In this document: one piece after another, positions 35,301 to 47,419 of the stretch
How positions within the stretch are numbered: position 1 is the stretch's first letter
Layout: each line of letters opens with the position of its first letter
Assembly: GCA_035048815.1 (NCBI GenBank)
Contig: JAUCBN010000003.1
Location: 25,590,001 to 25,654,000 of the forward strand
From: Abelmoschus esculentus
Taxonomy: Eukaryota > Streptophyta > Magnoliopsida > Malvales > Malvaceae
Reading direction: 5' to 3'
Length of the DNA stretch: 64,000 bases
Made by a program: the position numbers and the translations under genes
Notes under the pieces: generated by a model
Database searches by the model: none
Seen by the model: the letters and a program-made list of their open reading frames with translations, nothing else
What the model was told of the DNA's origin: nothing

Positions 35301-36173
35301 AGGGGGTGTCGGACGGACCGGAAACAATGTGAATCAGAATTAAATTTTATAAAATAATATAAAAAATAGAAACCTTATTTAACCTTGAACTTTAAAAATA
35401 ATGGTCTCGCGAATGTAGATTAAGATATTATTCAAATAATTAAATTATAACAAAAATTCATTATCTTTTTTAAAGTTAATATTTTGTAAAATTGATCCCC
35501 GAAGATTTAGATAATTTAATTATTTTTATACATTTTAAATAAAACTAAAGTTTAATTTAAAAATATGCATATGATATCGTTATTGGCACATGATATAATC
35601 TAACATTATCGTATCATTAAAAAGCTAAAAAATACTAAATACAAATATGAAAATTATAGATAAGATTGAAGTAATTAATCGATTTTAAAAAATTACGAGA
35701 GTACAAAATATTATATTTGCAATTTTTACGTTCTCAAGTTTATAACTTTTTATACATTTCAGATTGACATTATACGTATATTAACATATGTATTTATCTA
35801 TGTAACTTTTATATTATATCCTGTGTAATATTCAAATTTTGTCTATCCCGTTTTCGAAGCCCAATATATATTAAATCATCATTATATTATATCGGATTTG
35901 TTCGTATCTATTTTTTCGATCGAACCTTTAGATAAGTTTTAAACTTTTTCATGTATGGTCCTTGTCTGATCTAGAGTGGCTAGTTTTAAGAAAATGATCA
36001 AATTATATTTTTAGTTTACAATGATAATTGCAAACCATTATTATAATATGGAGTATTTTCTTGTTAATAAAATTAGCTGCATCTGTTAAAAAAAAGTAAA
36101 TCCTAAATTCTGAAAAAAAAAAAATCCTAATTTTTTGTTCGTCCAGCTTTTTAGGCCCAATGTACATATATGT
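35301..36173. other. AT-rich intergenic stretch, no gene seen
   Basis: Only short open stretches and A/T runs were found. Confidence 0.45.
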
Positions 36174-37098
36174 TAGGATAACAATGGATCTTAGACCTGA
36201 CTCGAATCCGTAGATTCAGATATGTTTTATAGGGTCTGAATCTTAAAATTTTAGATCTGATAAATCTCGGTCGAATCTGGATCTTCTGATTAAAGTACGG
36301 ATCTGAATCTAGACATTAAGACACAGACCCGTTTACTTATTTATTAAAAAACCTTTGGTTTTAAAATATATATAAATATATAATAGTAGGTTTTATATTT
36401 CACATTATTCTCTAATATAATTTTTATTTATTTATGACAAAGATTTTTTGAAGGAATACATGCTTGTTAATACTATTAATGAACATTGTGATGATGGTGT
36501 GGAAATTATGAATATCACTGACATGTTATATAAGAACGTTATTGTATTACATAACCTTAATATTAATATTTAAGTTTCACAAATATTATTTTCATAAAAC
36601 AAAGTTTTCTCTTTGGTTTGTTGTTTTTTGTTTGTTTTAGGATGTTTATGATTCAAGTAGTGATAAGACTAACACTCTAAGAAGTAGAAGTACAGTACTC
36701 GGTTTGCGACAAAAAATATTTTATGATCTAAATTTCTTAATATTTATGTTATTCAGAAAATATTTGTGTAATTGTCGAGTTTTTTTTAAGATTTTTATCG
36801 TTTTTTTTAATTTTGGTACTAGTTAATTAAAATTAATATTTTTTTCATCATAAATTAATATTTTTTTCATCGAAGTTGTGATGTAAAATTAATTATCACA
36901 ATTTTATTACGTTAAAAATAGGTCGAATAGTTACTTTTTAATAGATCCGTTTTAGACCTGTTTTAGATCCGGATCCGTAAGATCCATTAGATCTAAATTT
37001 GGGCGAATCATGGGCGAATCTGGATTCATGGTATAAAAATAGATCTGAATCTGGATCCAGTCCAGATCAGACCCAGATACGTCCTGTTGTCATCCTTA
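36174..37098. mobile_element. Non-autonomous hAT-type element, 925 bases
   Basis: The ends are TAGGATAACAA and, inverted, TAAGGATGACAA. They are flanked by ATATATGT (36166-36173) and ATATACGT (37099-37106), seven of eight bases identical, the 8-base duplication expected of hAT elements. Both ends are rich in GGATCTGAATCTG-type subterminal motifs. A short open piece around 36450-36575 (plus) shows no transposase motif. Confidence 0.75.
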
Positions 37099-37492
37099 AT
37101 ATACGTAGACGGTTATTATTTAAAATAAAAAATTACAAGCACAAAAATAATTATTCAGTTTCCCCAAATGCGTTTATATATTAAATAATTATTGTTACTA
37201 CCAAATATAAACCCTAAATTTCATATATATATATATAGACTATATTATTTAAGGTTAATATTACAAGTCGAAATATAATTACCCACTCTCCCCAAATATA
37301 AACCCTAACTCCGACTAAGAACCCAAAAAAGCCATAATCACTTTTAAGTTAGCAGCCACATTTACAATCCTTGTGTAACACCCTAAGAAAGGACTAGTTA
37401 AAAATTAAATTTTGACGACCGGAAATTCTATACCAACAAATCAAATTATAACATTAAATTTTGATCAAACGATCAATTGTAAGTATTGGATC

Positions 37493-38300
37493 TAGGGATG
37501 ATAATGGATCAGATTTTATAAAATCCAAGTCTAATCAAATTAATAATTGGACTTTCTAAAAATTCAAGTCCGAATCCAAGTATAATCCAATAAAATATCC
37601 AAAATTCAAATAAAGTAACAACTCAAACAAATATCTTTGAATAAAAAAATTTTATTAAATAAATATATTTAAATTAATAGTACAAATAAACTCAACATCT
37701 ATTACAATCTAATATAAAATAAATTAAAGTAAAAACTCAACAACAAATAAATTATCCTTACATAAACTACTATTGTCTTACTAATCTACTAGCATAACTA
37801 CTTTTTATATCACAATTATAAAATGTCTAATAAATACTACACATTCAATGAAATAAATTAAAAATATAATTAAAATGCTCATCCATTAACATTTAACATA
37901 AAGAAAAAAGCTTCTAACCATCAAGCTTTCGTTGTTTCAATAAATCTTAATAAAATCCCATAAAATAAGAGAAAAACAAAATTAAATTGTAGAAGATATT
38001 AATCATCTAAAATATTAATCATATATAAGCTTAATTGGGATTTTAATATATATATATATATTAAATCTAAGGATTTTAAATATTCTTATTTGGATTTATA
38101 AATGGATCAGACTCATATCGGATATAGATTGAGATTGAATTCATATCAGATCATGACAATATCTATATCCAATCCACCTCCTATTAGGACTTAGACCTTT
38201 TTTGGATTCAAATTCGAACTTTTCTTGATCGAATTTGAATCGACTTTTTTCTTCAGGTCGAATCGAATTCGAATTTAATTAAGATTATATTTCATCCCTA
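37493..38300. mobile_element. Non-autonomous hAT-type element, 808 bases
   Basis: The terminal inverted repeats TAGGGATGA and TCATCCCTA are perfect. The flanks ATTGGATC at 37485-37492 and 38301-38308 are a perfect 8-base target-site duplication. Subterminal regions carry repeated GGATCAGA/AATCCAAGTC motifs. No transposase. It probably belongs to the same broad group as 36174-37098. Confidence 0.88.
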
Positions 38301-39202
38301 ATTGGATCCCAATTTTGTTTTTTCATTGACCCAAAACCATATTCATAGTTTTGAAACATAATTAGTGACCATATTGTAAGAATTGAAACTATTAGAACGA
38401 AAGTGCAAAAATTAAGAAGCTAAGTGACTAGAAGTGTAATTAACCCCTCAAGAGATTAATCACACCCCTACATAATCAAATGATGAATTCCTTCATCCAA
38501 AGGTTTCCGAAAATTTAAAAATGCCTTAAAATTGTTGAAAAGGAAAAGATAGAAAGTACTTACCCGGTTGAAAATCAAACTCAAGCACACACCTAAATCT
38601 TCATCTCCTACCTTAAGAAAAAATAAGCACCTCCACTAAAAGGTTTCTTCAAGCTTCATTTGTCTTTAGGTTTATCGATCCTAACTAATCCATATCGATT
38701 GAAAAAGGTAAGTTTATTGATTTTTTATAGGTTTCCATGTAAAATTTATAGAGAAATCCATATAATGAACCAATCAAAACTTTAGATAATTCCATGGAAT
38801 CCAAGCTTAAATCCTTATCGAGTTTATAATTAAATATTGCTATGATTTTAGTTATTGTTATTGGATTCATTGAAAGCAATTTAATGATTTTTCATGTCTT
38901 TTGTTTAGCTCAAAGTAATCAAGGTGGAGAATTACCTAATACATTGGAGTTCAAAAAATCAAGAGGAAAGGGAATCACCATCCAAAAGCCTTAAAAATTT
39001 CGGGAGTATCAGTGAGTGTAGTCGGGAGTCTTGAAAATAGCTAACTACCTTCGCGATTTTGTTGTCTACTCTTTCTGCCTACAAGGCATGGATATATCAA
39101 ACTATATAGAAAGCATTATTGATAAGCATCAATATGTTTATTGTGCTGAATTATTGATTACTATTGAATCATAATATTGATACTGATATCATCAAATGAT
39201 TG

Positions 39203-40173
39203 TGTAATCCAAAACAAACAAAACCAGTTAATAAGATGTTAAGCACACAATTCTGTAATAAAAATAAACCATATAAAATGAAAATAAAAAGATTACAGAA
39301 ACAAAGAAAAAACCAATAAAATATTTCTGAAAAACTTAAACCGAGGCCTGTGCTATCACAGTGTCCTTAAAACAGATTCGTTCCCTCCCGGAGCTGGAGT
39401 TTCTATGGAATATTTGTCTCCCAGGATACAACGGTAGACTGCAGCAAAGAGAGCAACGCAACTTTAACTGCAACGGCGAACTTCACAGAAGCAGAACACT
39501 ATCAAGAATTTTGGCTAAAGGATGTTTTGTTTTCAGTGTCTTGAGATAGGAGCAAGAGAGTTCCTTTTATAGTGTTCATGCAGAGGACATGTTTAATTAC
39601 ATAATTAATCTGTAATTACAATTCCTTGAAGAGTTACAACTCTCTGAATTCAAAATGGTATTTAACAGAGAATTAATCCAAATAAATTGGAGGTTACAAC
39701 CAGCTGAAGGGTCTGTAACTCCATAAAGGTGGTTTAATTCTATAATATCTGTTGAAAAAATAAAGTCGGAAAAGTAGAAAAAAATTATCATTTTAGAACC
39801 CTAACGACCCCAAGGCCCATCTTTTGACTTTCATAATAATCAATCAATGTTAGCCCAAAGTGCCTAGCCACACCCAAGCTTATTTCCAATAATAGCATGA
39901 AGAACTTTTATATATAAAGCTTTCCAAATCAATATTCCCAATAAATATGGGACATTCTACTTTTCATATTTTTCATTTTATTTTTCCAACATCATGGGTG
40001 TCACATTGAGCAACAATTTCTCATTCACCCATTGAACATTTTGATCTTATAAATATATAATTCCATCTACTCTTATAGTAGATTAATCATCCACTTAGTC
40101 TCAATTATTTGACTAATGGAACCCATATAAATTTAATCTTCAAAATGTTCATTATCATACCATTCTTCCAACA
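39203..40173 (-). repeat. 3' LTR of the copia element
   Basis: It starts and ends like the 5' LTR and has the same 14-base segment at 39366-39379. A few small insertions, deletions and substitutions separate the two LTRs, so the insertion is not brand new. Confidence 0.92.
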
Positions 40174-40733
40174 ATCCCCCACATGAATGAAAATTTTCTA
40201 GGTTAAAGTTAAGGTTTAATAGTGTTCAACGGTTGAAACCTGCATAGGATAGGTAGGGGTTACCCTTTGAACCTTCCCTTGTAAAGATATACATACTTTA
40301 CTAGCTGTCCAGTAGACTTGATGTCTTTGAACTGTCCTGCTATCAGTGTAAACGTAAAATTATACTTTACACAGGAATCTTCCAACTTCTGTTCAGTTCT
40401 CATGGGTGTGTTTGTTTTGGCCATGAACACCAGTCTGGTTCTGTGAAAGTTTATAAAGAATTAAGTCCTACACAATTCTTCCTTGAAGCAACCCCACTTC
40501 TCTTTCAAATAGGTGATTCTTTAAAGCAACCAGCTTGCTCTGTTCAAAATTTCTAACAACTTAGAATCATTAAAGCAAACATTGCTATCCTTCATATACG
40601 AGTATCACTGTTAATTCAAGAATGGATAGGGTGTGCACCCTACAAGTGATCATAATTTATTTATAACTATGTTTTCCCTTTGAACCTATATCTTGGGATC
40701 TCCAATCAATTAGGTTGGGTTTCCATTATAAAT

Positions 40734-41477
40734 TCATCCTCTCAAGGGCTTTAGTCTCATTCCTTTCGATAATTTATCAACCAACTCTCTGTTTAACCCT
40801 TTGGTTAACGGATCCGCTATATTTTCCTTTAATTTAACATAATCAATAGAAATAACTCCAGTTGAGAGTAGTTGTCTAATGGTATTATGCCTTCGATGAA
40901 TATGCCTAGAATTACCATTATACATGTTGCTTTGTGCCCTTCCAATTGTCGACTGACTGTCACAGTGTATGCAAATTGGAGGCACAGGTTTTCCCCATAT
41001 TGGAATATCTTCCAAAAAATGTCGTAGCCATTCTGCCTCTTCACCACACTTGTCTAACGCAATAAATTCAGATTCCATTGTGGATCTGGCTATAATAGTT
41101 TGTTTTGAAGATTTCCATGACACAGCTGCACCTCCTAGTGTAAAAACATATCCACTAGTAGACTTAGAGTCTTTTACATCAGAAATCCAATTAGCATCAC
41201 TGTATACTTCTATAATTGATGGATATCTTGTATAATGCAGCCCATAATCACGAGTGTTTCTCAAATACCTAAGTACTCTAACAATTGTTTTCCAATGATT
41301 AACACTCGGATTACTAGTATATCTGCTTAATCTGCTCACAGCATAAGCAATATCTGGCCTAGTACAACTCATTAGATACATCAAACTTTCAATAATTCTA
41401 GAGTATTCTACGTGAGAAATACTTTCTCTTCGATTTTTGGATAGATGAACACTGGTATCTAAAGGTGTTATAGTCAC
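40734..41477 (-). pseudogene. Copia reverse transcriptase end and RNase H
   Basis: 247 open codons: [82 protein letters not shown], and the end [20 protein letters not shown]. The RNase H acidic residues are present. The stop at 40734 is the natural polyprotein end. Confidence 0.9.
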
Positions 41478-41533
41478 TCCTGAATCATCTTTGTTAAATT
41501 TTTCAAGAATTTTATCTATGTAGTGTGTCTGAC

Positions 41534-42289
41534 TTAATATGAGACCGCTGAACTCCGTATAATTTTGATTCCTAAAATTAATTCAGCAAGTCCCATATCT
41601 TTCATGTCAAATTTAGAATTTAACATATTTTTGGTAGATTTAACCATTTTTTCATTACTACCAACAATTAACATGTCATCAATATATAAGCACAAAATGA
41701 CAAAACCATCTTTTGTTTCCTTTACGTAGACACATTTGTCACACTCATTAATTTTAAAACCATTGGTTGTCATTGCTTGGTCAAACTTTTGATGCCACTA
41801 TTTTGGTGCTTGTTTCAAACCATACAATGATTTAACCAATCTACAAACATTTTTTTCTTGACCTGGAATTATAAAACCTTCAGGTTGTTCCATGTAGATT
41901 TCTTCATCTAAATCACCATTTAAGAAAACTGTTTTTATATCCATTTGATGAACTTCTAAGTTTCGCAATGCTGCAATTGCGAGAATTAGTCTTATTGAAG
42001 TTATTCTCGTCACAGGAGAATATGTATCAAAGTAGTCAAGACCTTCTTTCTGTCTATAACCTTTAATTACAAGTCTAACCTTGTACTTTTCAATGGAACC
42101 ATCAGGTTTTATTTTCCTTTTGAATATCCATTTGGATCCTAGAGGTTTACTGCCTGGTGGAAGATCTACTAGCTCCCAAGTATGATTCTGTAAAATAGAA
42201 TCTACTTCGCTTTTAATAGCTTCCTTCTAAAGAAGTCCTTCAGAAGTAGTCCTTCAGAAGAAGTTACTGCTTCCGTATACGTTTTTGGT
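41534..42289 (-). pseudogene. Copia reverse transcriptase core
   Basis: In pieces: a region with P-G-S-K-W-I-F-K around 42120-42170; then 41798-42013 with EVHQMDIKTVFLNGDLDEEI and KSLYGLKQAPK; an in-frame stop immediately after; then 41534-41773 with the catalytic YIDD motif (CLYIDDMLIVGS) and [14 protein letters not shown]. After that the frame shifts again. Confidence 0.88.
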
Positions 42290-42655
42290 TCACTTTCTAA
42301 CAAATATGTTAGAAAATCTGGACCAAACGTTTTTTTCCACTCGTGCTCTTTTACTCCGTCTTGGTTCTATTTCAACTTCTGAATCATCACTTTTATTCAT
42401 AGTGTCGTTATAAACTCGTTTAGACGAGCTTTGTCCTTCTTTGGACTTGCATAGAAACACATCTTCAAAGAACGATGCATTCCTTGATTCCGTTATAGTA
42501 TTCTTATGTATATCTGGATTACTTGATTCATACACAAGAAATCTATGAGCAGTACTATTATGTGCATAGCCTATGAAAATGCAATCCACTGTTTTTGGAC
42601 CAATTTTCATTTTCTTTGGTGTTGGAACAACTACTTTTGCAAGACACCCCCACAC
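42290..42655 (-). pseudogene. Copia integrase C-terminal part
   Basis: It continues the integrase in another frame (VWGCLAKVVVPTPKKMKIG, FIGYAHNSTAHRFLVY), then a charged linker (RRSKRARVEK). The frame ends at a stop in the linker before reverse transcriptase. Confidence 0.85.
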
Positions 42656-42657
42656 TT

Positions 42658-43701
42658 TTAAGTATTTGTAGGATGGTTTCCTACCTTTCCATAATTCATA
42701 CGGAGTTTTATCTTGGTTTTTCCGGGGTTTAAAAGGTAATTACTTGACAAAATAGCTTTACCCCACAAATTTTGTGGTAGCCCTGAACTTATCAACATCA
42801 CATTCATCATTTCTTTTAAAGTGCGATTTTTCCGTTCCGCAACACTATTTGATTGAGGTGAATAAGGTATGGTTACCTCATGTACAATTCCATGTTGCCC
42901 ACAGAATTCTCCAAATTTATACTCGCCACCTCTATCACTTTTAATCACCTTAATTTTTCTATTAAGCTGATTTTCTACTTCATTTTTATAAAGAATAAAT
43001 TTTTCTAAAGCTTCATCTTTGCTTTTGAGCAAATACACATAACAATATCTTGTGCTATCATCAATAAATGTGATAAAATATTTATTACCACCTCTCGTTT
43101 GTACAAATTCTAAATCGCACAAGTCACTATGAATTAAGTCAAGTGGTTTTGTATTTCTTTCTATTGTTTGGAAAGATGACCTTGTAAATTTTGCTTCTAC
43201 ACAAGTTTCACACTTATGTTTTAAGTCAATTTGGAATGACAGGATGTGTTCTAAGTTAATTAACCTACGCAAGGTATCATAATTAACATGTCCTAGTCTA
43301 CCATGCCATGTATTGGAAGAGTCAATCAAGTAAGCAGAAGAAGTACTTGCTTTATTATTATTAATTGTCATTACATTAAGCTTAAAAAGCCCATTCAGAA
43401 CATACCCCTTCCTCACATACATTCCTGATTTTGACAAGATAAATTTTTCTGACTCAAAGATCAACTTAAACCGATGCTTGGTCAAGAGAGACCCAGAAAA
43501 CAAGTTCTTCTGGAATTTAGGCACATACAAAACGTTGTTCAGACTCAGCAGCTTTCCAGAAGTCATTTTCAGCATCACCTTTCCTACTCCTTCAACAGAT
43601 GAAGGAGAACATCTCACGAGTTGAACAGATGTGACATGTGACACCAATGTGGAGAGCAGCTTTCCAGAAGTCATTTTCAGCATCACCTTTCCAGAAGTCA
43701 T
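42658..43701 (-). pseudogene. Copia protease end, GAG-pre-integrase and integrase
   Basis: An open frame of 347 codons: LNNVLYVPKFQKNLFSGSLL (end of protease), the HHCC zinc domain with HGRLGHVNYDTLRRL and C-E-T-C, and the integrase core with DLIHSDLCDL, FIDDSTRYCYVYLLKSKDEA and SDRGGEYKFGEF...E, i.e. the D,D,E residues. It shifts out of frame near 42730 (after NYLLN), where a few bases are missing compared with the family. Confidence 0.9.
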
Positions 43702-43790
43702 TTTCAGCTTTCCAGAATTTAGACTTTCTCTCCCGTAACGGCCTCAAATATGGAGAACATCTCACGAGTTGAACAGATGTGACATTTGGC
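43556..43790 (-). repeat. Internal partial duplication within the copia protease region
   Basis: GAACATCTCACGAGTTGAAC followed by AGATGTGACAT occurs twice (about 43609 and 43752). CAGAAGTCATTTTCAGC occurs three times (about 43558, 43665 and 43694). This looks like a local rearrangement that shuffled the protease segment between the zinc knuckle and integrase. Confidence 0.85.
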
Positions 43791-44087
43791 ACAAATGTCT
43801 ATCCACCACTCCTTAGGATTGGACCTCACCAGATTCACTTCGGAAACCATGGCAGAAAGATTGATGTCACCTATATCTTCCGCAATGTAGTCCACCATGT
43901 TAGCTTGAACATTCTTGTTCTTCTTATTTGGAAACTTGCATTCATTAGATTTGTGACCCTCCTTGCCACAATTGAAGCATTTTCCTTTGAACACATGTTT
44001 CCCAATTCCACCTTTAGGTCCAAACTTCATTGGTTGCTTCCCTTTCCACTTTTCTAGGACCTTAAGCAGCCTTGGAGCCTTGACCAT
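43719..44087 (-). pseudogene. Copia nucleocapsid zinc knuckle and protease start
   Basis: It contains a C-x2-C-x4-H-x4-C zinc knuckle (CFNCGKEGHKSNEC) and then WWIDICAKCHIC. The latter is the place of the aspartic protease active site, normally D-[ST]-G; here it reads D-I-C, so the protease is dead. Just downstream a segment of about 120 bases is duplicated (see 43556-43790). Confidence 0.85.
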
Positions 44088-44175
44088 TCTCCACCATATT
44101 TGCCTTGACTACAGGAATATGGCTTCTCCTATCATTGGTTCGATTGTCTTCTTCAATTCTAAGTCTGACAATGAG

Positions 44176-44832
44176 CTACTCCATGTTCATCTCCTTTCGC
44201 TTATGCTTGAGATAGTTTTTGAAATCCTTCCAACCAGAAGGTAGCTTTTCAATGGTTGCAGCTACTTGGAAGGTTTCACTAATAGACATGCCTTCATCAT
44301 GAATTTCGCCTAAAATCACCTGGAACTCTTGAACTTGGCTTATGACAGTCTTGCTGTCCACCATCTTAAAATTCAGAAATTTGCCAACAACAAACTTCTT
44401 TGCTCCAGCGTCTTCTGCTTTGTACTTCTTGTCCAAAGACTCCCATAACTCTTTGGATGTTTTCACCTTTTGATACACATTGTACAATGCATCAGCTAAG
44501 CCATTCAGAATATAATTTCTGCAAAGAAAATCTGAATGCTTCCAAGCTTCAACAGAACTGACAACTTGGAAGTCAGTCTCATCTTCTCCTAACGTTGGAG
44601 AATCTTCTATCAAGAATCTCGCAAGATTCAACGTTGTCAAATAAAACAACATCTTTTGTTGCCACCGCTTGAAATTTAACCCTATGAATTTCTCTGGCCT
44701 TTCAGCCGTGTTTGTAGGCACCGAAACAGGCTGAAATGAGGCAGACCTTAAAAGGACACTCGTAGAGGACCTAACATCAATGATGTTCGCAGGTACTGCA
44801 TCATTGACTGCATCAACAACAGGTGGAAGCAC
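44176..44832 (-). pseudogene. Copia gag, first part
   Basis: About 218 open codons hold the copia gag core (FIGLNFKRWQQKMLFYLTTL, IEKLPSGWKDFKNYL). There is no ATG at the expected start; the frame is merely open from a GTG. It ends at a stop shortly after MNME where related proteins continue. The remainder follows in another frame at 43719-44087. Confidence 0.85.
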
Positions 44833-44853
44833 ACCTTGATCTATTTCAAAAAA

Positions 44854-44867
44854 GAATCTGTTTTAAG
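44854..44867 (-). promoter_or_regulatory. Putative primer-binding site of the copia element, possibly self-primed
   Basis: On the minus strand CTTAAAACAGATTC begins two bases after the 5' LTR. Its exact complement GAATCTGTTTTAAG lies within the same LTR (45032-45045), on the same RNA about 160 bases upstream. This would form a 14-pair stem at the place where reverse transcription starts. Self-priming from folded RNA is known in the fungal Tf1/sushi elements; applying it here is inference. Confidence 0.4.
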
Positions 44868-44869
44868 AT

Positions 44870-45852
44870 TGTAATCCAAAACAAACAAAACCAGTTAATA
44901 AGATGCTAAGCACACAATTTTATAATAAAAATAAACCATATAAAATGAAAATAAAAAGATTACAGAAACAAAGAAAAAACCAATAAAACGTTTCTAAAAA
45001 TCTTAAACCGAGGCCTGTGCTATCACAGTGTCCTTAAAACAGATTCGTTCCCTCCCGGAGCTGGAGTTTCTATGGAATGTCTCTCCCAGGATACAACGGT
45101 AGACTGCAGCAAAGAGAGCAACGCAACTTTAACTGCAACGACGAACTTCACAGAAGCAGAACACTATCAAGAATTTTGGCTAGAGGATGTTTTGTTTTCA
45201 GTGTCTTGAGATAGGAACAAAAGAGTTCCTTTTATAGTGTTCATGTAGGGGACATGTTTAATTACAGAATTAATCTGTAATTACAATTCCTTGAAGAGTT
45301 AAAACTCCCTGAATTCAAAATGGCATTTAACAGAGAATTATTCCAAATAAATTGGAGGTTACAACCAGCTGAAGGGTCTGCAACTCCATAAAAGGTGGTT
45401 TAATTCTATAATATCTGTCGAAAAAATAAAGTCAGAAAAGTAGGAAAAAATTGTCATTTTAGAACCCCAACGGCCCCAAGGCCCATCTTTTTGACTTTCA
45501 TAATAATCAATCAATACTAGCCCAAAGTGCCTAGCCATAGGCTAGGCACACCCAGGCTTATTTCCAATAATAGCATGAAGAACTTTTATATATAAAGCTT
45601 TCCAAATCAATATTCCCAACAAATGTGGGACATTCTACTTTTCATATTTTTCATTTTATTTTTCCAACATCATGGGTGTCACATTGAGAAACAATTTCTC
45701 ATTCACCCATTGAACATTTTGATCTTGTAAATATATAATTCCATCTACTCTTATAGTAGATTAATCATCCACTTCGTCCCAATTAATTTGACTAATGGAA
45801 CCCACATAAATTTAATCTCCAAAATGTTCATTACCATACCATTATTCCAACA
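44870..45852 (-). repeat. 5' LTR of the copia element
   Basis: Plus strand TGTAATCCAAAACAAAC at the left end, ATTCCAACA at the right end. A TATA box (CTATAAAAGG on the minus strand, about 45229-45238) is a likely promoter. 45032-45045 is the exact complement of the putative primer site. Confidence 0.92.
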
Positions 45853-47419
45853 GATCGAACATCATCATTGCTATTGTTATTATTATTTTCATTGTTACTG
45901 GTTAAATTATTGAACATTAGATTCAAATAGACATTGAATACAATTGACATGTCATAGAATTTATGATCTCATTAGTATGAACTTGACTACGATCTTTGAG
46001 CTAAAACTTTTATTGGCGAGATTGGAAAAACGTATTCTGATTTGGCCTCTTAACGGTGTTGACGGGTTATAACCACTTATTGATTTGACAATGTTGGTTG
46101 AGAATTAGCATATCCAATATCTCATATCGTTCCAAGGGTTAAGTTATTAAAAACATTGATATAACATATTTATTGTGATGCATTTTTAGTAGAAATATTA
46201 AAATCTTGATATTGATGCCATTGATATTCATCGTGATATTTATTGAATTGTTATCAACTACCTCATTAGGCTATATAATACTAATGCATCTCATCTTCAT
46301 GTATTTCAGATTAAGGATCTCAAGAAACAAAGATTAATGAAGAAGTAAATTTTGTAAGTCAAAAGTCAAATCAATGTAATACTTCTTTTGTCTTTAAACT
46401 CTTAGAAAGATGACATGGAGTCTAGAAAATGCTCAATAACCCCTTTTTACATTATATTGGTTAGAATGTGTGTTATAATAATTATGACATATTTAAACTT
46501 TGTTAAAGCTGTAGAATATTGCTTAAAGAGTTTAATAGGAACCTAATATGATAAATATGATAAATAGATTCAAAATATCAAAAAAATTAGGGTAAATTAT
46601 ACAAATAGTCAACATACTATGTGGTTAGTATCGAAATGATCATCATATTTTAAAACGCGTTAAATACACTAGTTAATTATTAAAATAGTATCAAAATAGT
46701 CACTGACCATTAAAATTTAACGAACTGATGAAGTAATTAACAAAAATAAATTGAAATAATTACATATTTACCTAACTAAAGGCCAAAAATAAATTCCAAT
46801 GCCCTTGCTCAATATAGGAATTGAACCTAGGTTCTATGAAGGGAAACCATATAGCTTAAACTCTAGGCTAAGGAAATTCTTTAGATTTGAAACACTAACA
46901 TTTAGTATATATCATTGTTTCCAAATTTGTTCCTTTACATTTATTTATGTTAAGCTTGAAAGGGCTCGATTTATAACCGATTTAACTTAGCCAAGTGATG
47001 GAGAAATGCTAATTTGGTGTTAGCTGTGGAAGCAATGAAAATAGACAATTAATGTGATAATTTAGAGTGGTTCGACCTTCGAACAAACACCTACATGCAC
47101 TACCTTAGCTTCCTACTAAGGATTTCCCAAATTCACTAAAAATTTCAAACTTTTGAAGAACAAAAGGATAACCTTAGAATCCTAGATTCTAGCCCCGAAT
47201 CTAACATACAAACTTTACAACCCGAACTTTGGGAAAGCTCTCAATAAAGAGAAATCTTAGCAAACATGATGATCCTTCTAACAAGGCTAACTGTTTGCAA
47301 CTAAGCTCTCACCCAATTCTAAGACACTTGATCATATATAAACATTAAGCTCACAAGTGTTGTCTAACCAAAAGATGAGAATTATATACTACGATATTTC
47401 TTGATCATAATGTTGTTAC

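Larger units (their letters stand above)
39203..45852 (-). mobile_element. Full-length Ty1-copia LTR retrotransposon with broken frames
   Basis: LTRs lie at 39203-40173 and 44870-45852 and look closely similar. Flanks GATTG (39198-39202) and GATCG (45853-45857) form a near-perfect 5-base duplication. Minus-strand coding is in copia order: gag, zinc knuckle, protease, integrase, reverse transcriptase, RNase H. A polypurine tract, GTGGGGGAT on the minus strand, sits at 40174-40182 next to the 3' LTR. At the usual primer-site position, two bases inside the 5' LTR, there is CTTAAAACAGATTC and not an initiator-Met site. Stops and frameshifts at several points mean the copy is not autonomous. Confidence 0.92.
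37374..46588. repeat. Decayed LTR-retrotransposon-like sequence, host of a hAT and a copia insertion
   Basis: The outer material (37374-37492, 38301-39202, 45858-46588) begins TGTAACACCCT, the typical start of chromovirus-type gypsy LTRs in plants. It has a hAT inserted at 37493 and a copia element at 39203. I could not find its end or a target-site duplication, and no gypsy coding sequence is present. 46140-46590 may be unrelated. Confidence 0.3.
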
